This document shows positions 36,548-42,948 of a stretch of DNA of 42,948 nt, in pieces. A model generated the notes under the pieces. The model searched no databases and had not been told where the DNA came from. It saw only the letters and a list, made by a program, of their open reading frames with translations. Location of the stretch: assembly GCA_029213145.1 (NCBI GenBank), contig JARGNK010000018.1:1-42948 (forward strand), written 5' to 3'. Numbering within the stretch: the stretch's first letter is position 1; each line of letters begins with the position of its first letter. Origin of the DNA: Rubripirellula sp. GTDB lineage: Bacteria > Planctomycetota > Planctomycetia > Pirellulales > Pirellulaceae. The position numbers and the translations under genes were made by a program.

Positions 36548-36873
36548 GTCTAAGCCATGAAAAGCATCCCATGATTTTCAAACTTTTCAACACACTTCCC
36601 ACCTTCGTGTTGCGCACCCCGACCTTCGATTCGGCCGCAGAGCCCAATCTCGCCGCAGAGCCCAAACTCGCCCGAGTATTTGGCATTGGTAGTACACTTG
36701 CCGGCGTCGCTGTGGCCAGTGCCGCTGCCAGTGCCGATAACACGGTGATCATCATCGAGAAGGCGACTAGCCCCGGAGAAGCGATTTCTTCGGGCGTGCT
36801 GAAAATATCTTCGGGCGTGCTGAGAAAAGCTGACCAATATGAGGAATCGAGCAATGCAGGTGACGAGGCATGA
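36544..36873 (+). CDS. Doubtful small ORF between sulfatase and DUF1592-type gene
   Basis: A 109-residue frame begins with a GTG overlapping the sulfatase TGA (an ATG at 36571 is alternative) and ends in an ATGA overlap with the next gene. The position suits a coupled gene, but the content is weak: it contains two short tandem duplications (AAEPNL-AAEPKL and SSGVLKI-SSGVLRK) and an Ala-rich stretch (GIGSTLAGVAVASAAASA), and matches no family I know. It may be spacer DNA kept open by repeats whose lengths (18 and 21 bp) are multiples of three. Confidence 0.3.
   Translation: MSLSHEKHPMIFKLFNTLPTFVLRTPTFDSAAEPNLAAEPKLARVFGIGSTLAGVAVASAAASADNTVIIIEKATSPGEAISSGVLKISSGVLRKADQYEESSNAGDEA
36634..36669 (+). 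repeat. 18-bp tandem duplication
   Basis: Units gccgcagagcccaatctc (36634-36651) and gccgcagagcccaaactc (36652-36669) differ at one base. In the small ORF they encode the AAEPNL and AAEPKL units. Confidence 0.85.
36787..36828 (+). repeat. 21-bp tandem duplication
   Basis: Units at 36787-36807 and 36808-36828 share tcttcgggcgtgctga exactly and vary in the last five bases. They encode a repeated SSGVL(K/R) in the small ORF, ending about 40 bp before the DUF1592-type start. Confidence 0.85.
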
Positions 36874-39800
36874 AAGATAAAGTCCTCACCTATGCACCGG
36901 TGCGATTCACGGCGACCTTTCTGTTGGGACTAGGAATGCTTGCTCCCTCAAGTCAGGGATCAGACTTGCCAGAAGCACTGTCAAGGTTCTTCGACAACCA
37001 CTGCCTGGACTGTCACGACGACGCGGAGGCCTTCGGAGGATTGAATCTTCAGTCGCTTGATTGGAATCTTGAAGACCCTCACCTCACAGGTGTCTGGGTA
37101 AAGATTCACGATCGAATCGCATCCAGGGAAATGCCGCCAAAGGAGGATAGCCGATTAGACGAAGTCGAACGCGGGGCGGCGGTCAAGGAATTGGCAAGTC
37201 GAATCGCCAGGTTCCAGGAGAAGAGGTACGAGCAACACGGGCGTGCCGTTTCGCGACGAGTCAATCGTTTTGAATTCGAGAACATTCTGCGCGATCTCCT
37301 GCACGATCCCCAACTCAAAATCGCGGATCAGTTACCCCTGGACGGCGAGGTTCATGGTTTTCCGAAAGTGGGGCGTGCCCTCGATGTGTCTCATGTACAG
37401 GTCGACGCTTACCTCGATGCAGCCGATTCTGCGCTCCGCCGCGCCCTCGAGTTCCCCGCCGCGAAGCCCAGTTCCTCGACGCAGCGGTATTACGCCCGCG
37501 AACAAGGGCGGATGTGGGCTGGCAAGGGAAATCCTGGATGGGCGAGGTTTTCCCTCGCGCTGGAAGGCTTGAATGTCAACGAGGAGTACTCATTTAGCAA
37601 AAAAGGCTTTGCCCCGGTCAAGGAGACAGAAACCGTGGGAATCACGGTCGACGACACTGCGGCGGAACGCACCGGCGTCTGGCGCGAATCCACTCGCCGC
37701 TCCAATCATGTGGGAGCCCACTACCTGGCCACCGATAACAACAACAAGGGAGACTATTCGATCAAGTGGAGCGTTGCGCTGCCGCAACCCGGGACTTACG
37801 AAGTGCGAGTCAGCTTCGGCGGTGGGGAAGGTCTCGCCAAGACCGCCCCTTATCGGGTTCGCCACGCCGAGGGCGAAACCCGCTTGATCATTGACCAAAG
37901 CGTCAAACCGACGATTGACGGGCTCTGGTATCCCCTTGGGCGTTTCACCTTCAGTTCAAACGCCGATGCTGCGAAACCCAACTCAGTGTTGGCGGAAGTA
38001 TTGCTGAGCAACCGTGACGCCAAGGGATGGGTTATTGCGGATGCCGTCCAGTTTGTAAATCTCGATGACCTGGAAAAGGAGAACCAGAAACCTCAGCCTC
38101 TCGAGCAGGCGGCCACTGCCATTTTCCGCGGTGCGTACACGCCGTTTTACTATGGGTTTGATCGATTCAAGGCGCCAGTCCGTGGTAACTACAAGGTTCG
38201 CATGAAGGCGCGATCAGTGCTTCGTCAGACGGACTATGTCGATTGGGAAGGAGACAAGCAACCACGTCACTATCCAGACCTGGTCCTGGATGCGACGCGC
38301 CGTTACCCGACCCCGGTGAATGATCGTATTTTCCCCGGAAAGCGAAGTGAGCCGGTCAAAGTCTATTCATCCACCCTCGACGAACCGAACACCCAGAGCA
38401 TGCTGCCCATCGGAGTTTTCGAAGCACCAGCGGAGGCGCCCGAGGTGTTTGAACTGGACGCTTTTTTGGAGAAGGGGGCGATGGTGAAGCTCGATTGCAT
38501 GCGTCTGCCCAGCCCGATGGTGCCGGCGATGCCGCATACGATTCAGAAAATTGAGCCGGAGGGTTATCCCGGGGTCGCATTCCACTGGCTCGAAGTGGAA
38601 GGGCCGTTTATCGAAGATTGGCCACCGGCGTCCTTCCGTGCACTTTTTGGTGATGTCCCCTTGGAACAGTCGGGAAAACATGTCGTGGCCGTTCCCGAAC
38701 AACCGCTGCAGAAGGCTGGTGAGCTTCTGTCAGGTTTCATGGAGCGAGTCTACCGGCGGCCAGTTACAAAAGCGGAGTTCGATCGATTCTACGGCTATAC
38801 GAAGTTGCTTCTGAAAGAGGGAGAGACGTTCACCGAGGCGATGATCGCGACGTATTCTGCGGTGCTTGCTTCGCCCGAGTTTCTCTTCCATTGCGGGCAA
38901 CCGGGCGAACTGGATGACTTTGCCTTGGCCGAGCGTCTCTCCTTTTTTCTCGGCGAGTCGATTCCGGACGAGTCACTGAGCGGACTGGCTCAACAAGGCA
39001 AGCTTCGCGATCCCGAGACGCTGCGAACTGAAGTAGATCGCTTGCTCGACAAGCCCGAAGCGCAACGTTTTGTAGAGGAGTTTCTCGATGCCTGGCTCAA
39101 GCTCGACGAAATCAACGACACCGACCCGGACCGTGATCTCTTTCCGGAGTATGCCGGCGATTGGTGGTTAGTGAACTCGATGATCGAGGAGTCGCGTCTC
39201 TATTTTGCCGACCTGATTGCCGGCGATCGACCAGCCCGGAATGTGATCGACGCCAACTACACCTTTGTCGACGAACGCCTTGCCCGACACTACCGGGTGC
39301 CCGGGGTGCTTGGACCTTCGTTCCGACGCATCACCCTTCCTGAGCAAAGTCCCTACGGTGGAATTCTCACCCAAGCCTCGGTGCTCAAGGTGACGGCAAA
39401 TGGAACCGTCACGTCACCGGTACTACGCGGGGTGTATGTCATGGAGCGACTTCTCAGCGATCCTCCTTCTCCGCCACCGCCGTCCGTTCCCGCGGTCGAG
39501 CCAGATATCCGCGGTGCAGCGACGATTCGTGAGTTGCTGAAGAAACACCGGGAAGATGCGTCCTGCGCGAGTTGCCATCAGAAAATCGATCCTCCGGGCT
39601 TCGCGTTGGAGAGCTTCGACGTGATGGGTCGCTGGAGAGAGAACTACCGATCACTCGCGCAGGGATCAGAGCGTGTCGAGGGAGTGGGCCGGAGCGGTAA
39701 CGAGTTTGTTCACTTCATCGGAAAGACAGTCGATCCCTCCGGTGTGACACCCGAGGGCGGACACTTCGACGACATACTCCAATTCAAGAAACTCCTGTTG

Positions 39801-39986
39801 CAGGACGAGGAAGCCATTGCACGCAATTTGACCGAGCAACTCTTGGTGTATGCCACGGGAGCCCCAGTTGGTTTCGCGGATCGCGATGACGTTTCGGCGA
39901 TCCTCGAAAAGAGTCGGGCATCGGAATTCGGCGTGCGAACGATCATTCACGAAATCATTCAAAGCCCATTGTTCCTGCGGAAATAG
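36870..39986 (+). CDS. DUF1592-type multidomain cytochrome protein (DUF1587/1592/1588/1585)
   Basis: This 1038-residue exported protein has a signal peptide (APVRFTATFLLGLGMLAPSSQG). An N-terminal cytochrome-like site CLDCH (45-49) with MPPKEDSRLD is followed by DUF1587 (RRVNRFEFENILRDLLHDP, about 130-148). A beta-rich, possibly carbohydrate-binding insert lies at about 200-500. DUF1595 and DUF1592 (about 620-800, FMERVYRRPVTKAEFDRFY, ASPEFLFHCG, LAERLSFFLGESIPDESL) are followed by DUF1588 with a second CxxCH (CASCHQKIDPPGFALESFD, near 898) and DUF1585 at the C-terminus. Start and previous ORF share ATGA. Together with the DUF1552 protein downstream this is the counterpart of the DUF1549/1553-DUF1501 pairs. 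Substrate unknown. Confidence 0.92.
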   Translation: MKDKVLTYAPVRFTATFLLGLGMLAPSSQGSDLPEALSRFFDNHCLDCHDDAEAFGGLNLQSLDWNLEDPHLTGVWVKIHDRIASREMPPKEDSRLDEVERGAAVKELASRIARFQEKRYEQHGRAVSRRVNRFEFENILRDLLHDPQLKIADQLPLDGEVHGFPKVGRALDVSHVQVDAYLDAADSALRRALEFPAAKPSSSTQRYYAREQGRMWAGKGNPGWARFSLALEGLNVNEEYSFSKKGFAPVKETETVGITVDDTAAERTGVWRESTRRSNHVGAHYLATDNNNKGDYSIKWSVALPQPGTYEVRVSFGGGEGLAKTAPYRVRHAEGETRLIIDQSVKPTIDGLWYPLGRFTFSSNADAAKPNSVLAEVLLSNRDAKGWVIADAVQFVNLDDLEKENQKPQPLEQAATAIFRGAYTPFYYGFDRFKAPVRGNYKVRMKARSVLRQTDYVDWEGDKQPRHYPDLVLDATRRYPTPVNDRIFPGKRSEPVKVYSSTLDEPNTQSMLPIGVFEAPAEAPEVFELDAFLEKGAMVKLDCMRLPSPMVPAMPHTIQKIEPEGYPGVAFHWLEVEGPFIEDWPPASFRALFGDVPLEQSGKHVVAVPEQPLQKAGELLSGFMERVYRRPVTKAEFDRFYGYTKLLLKEGETFTEAMIATYSAVLASPEFLFHCGQPGELDDFALAERLSFFLGESIPDESLSGLAQQGKLRDPETLRTEVDRLLDKPEAQRFVEEFLDAWLKLDEINDTDPDRDLFPEYAGDWWLVNSMIEESRLYFADLIAGDRPARNVIDANYTFVDERLARHYRVPGVLGPSFRRITLPEQSPYGGILTQASVLKVTANGTVTSPVLRGVYVMERLLSDPPSPPPPSVPAVEPDIRGAATIRELLKKHREDASCASCHQKIDPPGFALESFDVMGRWRENYRSLAQGSERVEGVGRSGNEFVHFIGKTVDPSGVTPEGGHFDDILQFKKLLLQDEEAIARNLTEQLLVYATGAPVGFADRDDVSAILEKSRASEFGVRTIIHEIIQSPLFLRK

Positions 39987-39989
39987 AAA

Positions 39990-41243
39990 ATGAAAACAGA
40001 CCGTAGAACCTTTCTGCGGGCGACCGGTGTCGGCCTAAGCCTGCCCCTGCTCGAGTCCTTCGGAGCCGATCCAGCAAAGGCATCTCCGAAACGAATGATC
40101 GCCATCAATCAGGATTTGGGCTTTATTCCCAAGCTTTTCTTTCCGGAGACTCCAGGAAGCGATTATGCCCTGTCGCCATACCTCGAAAAGATCGCGGCGC
40201 ACCGAGAGCAGTTCACCGTATTCAGTGGGCTCTCTCATCCCGGCGTCGACGGGGGACACCGTGCGGACAAAACCTTCCTGACCGCAGCACCGCATCCAGG
40301 ACGGGCGAGTTTTCGCAACACGATTAGCCTCGATCAGGTGATGGCGAATGAGATTGGACACGAAACCCGCTTCCGATCCATTTCTCTTGGAATCAACGAT
40401 GCGCGGAGCCTGTCCTACACACAGGCGGGAGTTGAGATCCCCACCATTAAAAGCGCCGCTGAACTCTACAAGCGAATGTTTCTCCAAGGCGATCGCAAAA
40501 CAATGGAAGCGCAACTCGTACGGCTGAGACGAAAGGGTAGCATTCTCGATGTCGTGATGGGTCAGAGCTCGGATCTAAGTCAACGCGTGAGCGGTTCAGA
40601 CCGCGAACGAATCGATCAATTCCAAACAGCGGTCCGTAGCCTCGAGCGGCGACTCACCGAGGCAAAAGCCTGGGAAACTCGGCCCAAGCCCACGGTAGAC
40701 GAGGTGATGCCGGAGTATCCCGAGGACAAGAAAGAGTTCTTCAAAATGGTACGCATGATGAATGACATGTCGCGGCTCGCCTTGCAGACCGATTCGACCC
40801 GGGTGATCACGCTGTTCCTGAGTGGAGTGCGCACCCCAGGGGTGAAATTTGAGGACGGCCGGTCGCTCGGAGGGTATCACAACCTCTCCCATCACGGTAA
40901 GGATGAAGTGAAGTTGAGTCGGCTGGAAGAGATCGAAACCGAGCAAATGGAACTGTTCGGTGAGTTTCTAAAGGATCTCAACGCCGTCGAGGAGACCGAT
41001 GGCAGCCTGCTGGATAACACGATGGTACTTTATGGCTGCCACATGGGTGATGCCAACATCCACAACAACTCCAACCTCCCGATCATCCTTGCAGGTGGTG
41101 GGTTTCGCCATGGTCAGCATTTGGCGTTCAACCCACACAACAACACACCGCTGTGTAATGTCTTCGTCAGCATGCTTCAAAAGGTGGGAATCGAGACCGA
41201 TCAATTTGCCAGCAGCACTGGAACGCTGACCGAACTGATTTGA
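39990..41243 (+). CDS. DUF1552 protein, Tat-exported
   Basis: This 417-residue protein starts 3 bp after the DUF1592-type gene. It has a Tat signal (TDRRTFLRATGVGLSLPLLE, residues 3-22). DUF1552 landmarks are FIPKLFFPETPG, FTVFSGLSHPGVDGGHRADKTFLT, TRFRSISLGIND and, near the end, VLYGCHMGDANIHNNSNLPIILAG. DUF1552 is a distant relative of DUF1501 and is regularly encoded next to DUF1592-type cytochrome proteins in planctomycetes and verrucomicrobia. Its biochemical activity is unknown. Export in folded form suggests cofactor loading or a cytoplasmic folding requirement, which is inference. Confidence 0.92.
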   Translation: MKTDRRTFLRATGVGLSLPLLESFGADPAKASPKRMIAINQDLGFIPKLFFPETPGSDYALSPYLEKIAAHREQFTVFSGLSHPGVDGGHRADKTFLTAAPHPGRASFRNTISLDQVMANEIGHETRFRSISLGINDARSLSYTQAGVEIPTIKSAAELYKRMFLQGDRKTMEAQLVRLRRKGSILDVVMGQSSDLSQRVSGSDRERIDQFQTAVRSLERRLTEAKAWETRPKPTVDEVMPEYPEDKKEFFKMVRMMNDMSRLALQTDSTRVITLFLSGVRTPGVKFEDGRSLGGYHNLSHHGKDEVKLSRLEEIETEQMELFGEFLKDLNAVEETDGSLLDNTMVLYGCHMGDANIHNNSNLPIILAGGGFRHGQHLAFNPHNNTPLCNVFVSMLQKVGIETDQFASSTGTLTELI

Positions 41244-41310
41244 GATGACTCAATCGAATTTATAACGAATCCCTCCGCCGACTTTGGCGATCCGAAAACT
41301 GATCGTCGAT

Positions 41311-41409
41311 ATGAGACACATCTTTTGCCTCCTGTTGTTGATTGCGTCCGTGAGCGCAAAGCATGGCTCAGTGAACAATCTGGACTTTCATTTCGAGGCT
41401 GACAGTTGA
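41311..41409 (+). pseudogene. Truncated secreted-protein relic (signal peptide only)
   Basis: An ATG at 41311 encodes MRHIFCLLLLIASVSAKHGS and 12 more residues before TGA at 41407. The first 17 residues form a good signal peptide with a cleavage site after SVSA. Such an N-terminus is typical of planctomycete exported enzymes such as sulfatases, but nothing of a mature domain follows. It may be the stump of a deleted gene, a tiny secreted peptide or chance. Confidence 0.35.
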
Positions 41410-41525
41410 ACCTTGCGGTTCGGTTAACGCGAGTCGGTGAAAACGACTGAAGTCAATTGCCTCAACTTCTTCAAACTCGCGGTTGAACGGCCTAAGCACT
41501 TGATGTGTTCACAGAACTGACATTG

Positions 41526-41567
41526 GCCAGATACCGCGACGCGTGGGCGAGATACAGCGACGCGAGT
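41526..41567 (+). repeat. Imperfect 21-bp tandem duplication
   Basis: Units at 41526-41546 and 41547-41567 (gccagataccgcgacgcg.. and gcgagatacagcgacgcg..) match at 17 of 21 positions. Confidence 0.6.
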
Positions 41568-41773
41568 TCGCCGAGAGCCCCAGAACCACTTCACTCCAGG
41601 CGTTTCAGGTGTGGCAGGCTCATTGTCGGTGCGGTATTCCTTGGTGCTTGGACTCTCACCTATGTCCCTTGGTTCGCCTTTGCAACGACTTGTTGAGCTT
41701 CACGAGTTCAAACATGTAGCTTCAGATTAGTGGTAGTGGGCTTCTGTAGCCCTGGAAGAGACCGCTACATTGG

Positions 41774-42772
41774 TTGCGACGCTTACCCCATCTCCCTCAT
41801 TACGACGCCCAGACAGTGGAACAAGCTTTCCTGGCATATCTTCGTGGCCGCTGCCGCCATCTGCCTCAAGTCGCGGTCGGCATCGGTGATGACGCTGCCG
41901 TCATCAATCCGAGTGACGGTCAACTCGTTGCGTGTACCGATCAAATCATCGACGGAACCGACTTTGACAGCCGCCGATTTGAATTGGATGGGCATCGCTG
42001 GGCTGATGTGGGCTTCAAGTCGATCGCAATCAACCTCAGCGACATGGCAGCGATGGGTGGCAAACCACAAGCGGTGCTGGTCACGATCGCTCTGCCAAAC
42101 GAAAACCCAAGTCGAATCGCTGGGGATGTTTACGAAGGCATCTTGGAAGCTGCCGCTGAATACGATTTGGCGATCGCCGGCGGAGATATCTCGGTTTACG
42201 ACGGCCCACTTTCGATCAGCGTGACACTGCTCGGATCTGTTCCAAGCGGCAAGGCATGGTTACGAAGCGGTGCTCAAGAAGGAGATGCGATTTTTGTATC
42301 GGGCGCCGTAGGAGGTAGCTTGAGGGGACGACACCTGCGTCCCCAACCGCGAATCCAACTGGCAAAACGGATTCGAGAACTCGAAATCTGTGTGCACGCC
42401 GCGATCGATATCAGCGATGGTCTGTCACTTGACCTCGATCGTCTTTGCGCGTCGAGTGGCTTGGGCGCAGAACTGGAGGCAGAAGCGATACCAATTCATG
42501 CCGACGCGATCGAACGCGCCCAGGAGACCGGATGCACTCCATGGGAACATGCCTGGCGGGACGGCGAAGACTTCGAATTGATTCTCACAATGAATCAAGA
42601 AGACGCGAAGCAAATCAGCAAGATCGACCTTGGCGTTCCCCTAACCTGCATCGGGGAAATTGTTGGTCGCACCGGCATGTGGAAACGAAACCTGGGAAAA
42701 CTCGAACGATTGATGCCGCAAGGTTACGTACACGGCAAATCAACAAGTCAAGCCACTCCCGAATCCTCCTGA
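41774..42772 (+). CDS. thiL: Thiamine-monophosphate kinase
   Basis: This enzyme phosphorylates thiamine phosphate to thiamine diphosphate with ATP, the last step of cofactor synthesis, in the cytoplasm. Family motifs are VAVGIGDDAAVI (about 34-45), TDQIIDGTDF, NLSDMAAMGGKPQAVLV, AGGDIS, AAIDISDGLSLDLDRLC and DGEDFELIL. The fold is that of the PurM/HypE superfamily, with an N-terminal metal-binding Asp pair. The frame opens with TTG at 41774 (332 residues); a GTG at 41816 gives MEQAFLAYLRGR, closer to the usual N-terminus, and is a good alternative. No other thiamine gene is in view. Confidence 0.93.
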   Translation: MRRLPHLPHYDAQTVEQAFLAYLRGRCRHLPQVAVGIGDDAAVINPSDGQLVACTDQIIDGTDFDSRRFELDGHRWADVGFKSIAINLSDMAAMGGKPQAVLVTIALPNENPSRIAGDVYEGILEAAAEYDLAIAGGDISVYDGPLSISVTLLGSVPSGKAWLRSGAQEGDAIFVSGAVGGSLRGRHLRPQPRIQLAKRIRELEICVHAAIDISDGLSLDLDRLCASSGLGAELEAEAIPIHADAIERAQETGCTPWEHAWRDGEDFELILTMNQEDAKQISKIDLGVPLTCIGEIVGRTGMWKRNLGKLERLMPQGYVHGKSTSQATPESS

Positions 42773-42948
42773 GACGCTCACGAAGACGAAAAATCTGTCG
42801 ATCACGGGCGGTGTCAACAACTCGCCAATTCGCAGCAGCCCCAGATAGCCCCATTAAATGGATGTGGCTACGAGAATTGCAGATTCCCCATCTCGTGAAT
42901 ATCACCTCCTGCAGGGCCAAAACGGGTGCAGGACTAAACTGATGCAGG
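42773..42948. other. Right-edge intergenic sequence
   Basis: No gene is recognised after thiL. On the minus strand GGAGGTGAT (42902-42910) is a near-perfect Shine-Dalgarno sequence nine bases before an ATG at 42891, but that frame stops after seven codons. Confidence 0.4.

Larger units (their letters stand above)
41244..41773. other. 530-bp intergenic region between DUF1552 and thiL
   Basis: It holds a 32-codon signal-peptide-like ORF (41311-41409), an imperfect 21-bp duplication (41526-41567), and otherwise no convincing gene. No TPP riboswitch consensus is recognisable ahead of thiL. Stops are frequent in all frames after 41410. Confidence 0.55.

Noticed and set aside
41410..41773. Possible TPP riboswitch upstream of thiL
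   Set aside because: The conserved CUGAGA and ACCUGA-type core elements with the expected spacing were not found.
42889..42910. Strong Shine-Dalgarno GGAGGTGAT before an ATG on the minus strand
   Set aside because: The frame ends after seven codons and no longer gene follows; probably chance, although a leader peptide cannot be excluded.

Overview
The window reads as chromosomal DNA of a planctomycete, most likely Pirellulaceae (Rhodopirellula-like). The evidence is the set of lineage-typical families: a LEPR-XLL giant surface protein, a YTV-repeat cell-wall protein, several DUF1549/DUF1553 and DUF1501 proteins with CxxCH motifs, a PVC-type dehydrogenase with a separate TIGR02603-like cytochrome protein, a DUF1592-type protein paired with a DUF1552 protein, and a sulfatase. 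No rRNA, tRNA, CRISPR array, transposase or phage gene was recognised. This assignment rests on family knowledge, not on a search.

Layout. 1-3662 (-): N-terminal 1220 residues of a repetitive LEPR-XLL surface protein that runs off the left edge. 3925-6772 (+): a small secreted planctomycete protein, then the YTV protein. 6905-12651 (-): a run of five genes (prepilin peptidase, small ORF, helical secreted protein, short DUF1549/DUF1553 protein, DUF1501 protein). 13118-19779 (+): a 1707-residue multidomain cytochrome/WD40/Ig-like/DUF1549/DUF1553 protein and its DUF1501 partner. 19943-22862 (-): leuB-cdsA-tatD, packed with 2-bp or overlapping junctions. 23138-24334 (+): a GT4 glycosyltransferase. 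24724-28770 (+): ThuA/PVC dehydrogenase and HEAT/cytochrome c pair. 28948-30177 (-): signal peptidase I with a zinc-ribbon-like insert. 30295-31353 (+): FabH. 31410-34484 (-): DUF58 protein and aldehyde dehydrogenase. 34976-35060: an apparent ECF sigma factor relic. 35141-41243 (+): sulfatase, a doubtful small ORF, DUF1592-type protein and DUF1552 protein. 41774-42772 (+): thiL.

How the genes fit together. Three separate loci carry the same pairing: a secreted CxxCH-containing DUF1549/1553 or DUF1592-type protein followed by a Tat-targeted DUF1501 or DUF1552 protein. With the PVC dehydrogenase pair and the sulfatase, nearly half of the window encodes exported proteins whose substrates are unknown; use on complex (often sulfated) polysaccharides is a common inference for such clusters. 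The signal peptidase, prepilin peptidase, LEPR and YTV proteins reinforce the cell-envelope theme. Housekeeping genes (leuB, cdsA, tatD, fabH, thiL) are interspersed.

A second theme is non-coding: at least eight loci carry 2-4 copies of unrelated 15-21 bp tandem direct repeats, nearly all between genes, over a stop codon or in doubtful ORFs. Best candidates for something undescribed are the five-gene minus-strand run with its 74-codon ORF, the nested insertion in the 1707-residue protein, and the tandem-repeat population. Starts often remain uncertain because GTG and TTG starts are frequent and Shine-Dalgarno sites are weak.
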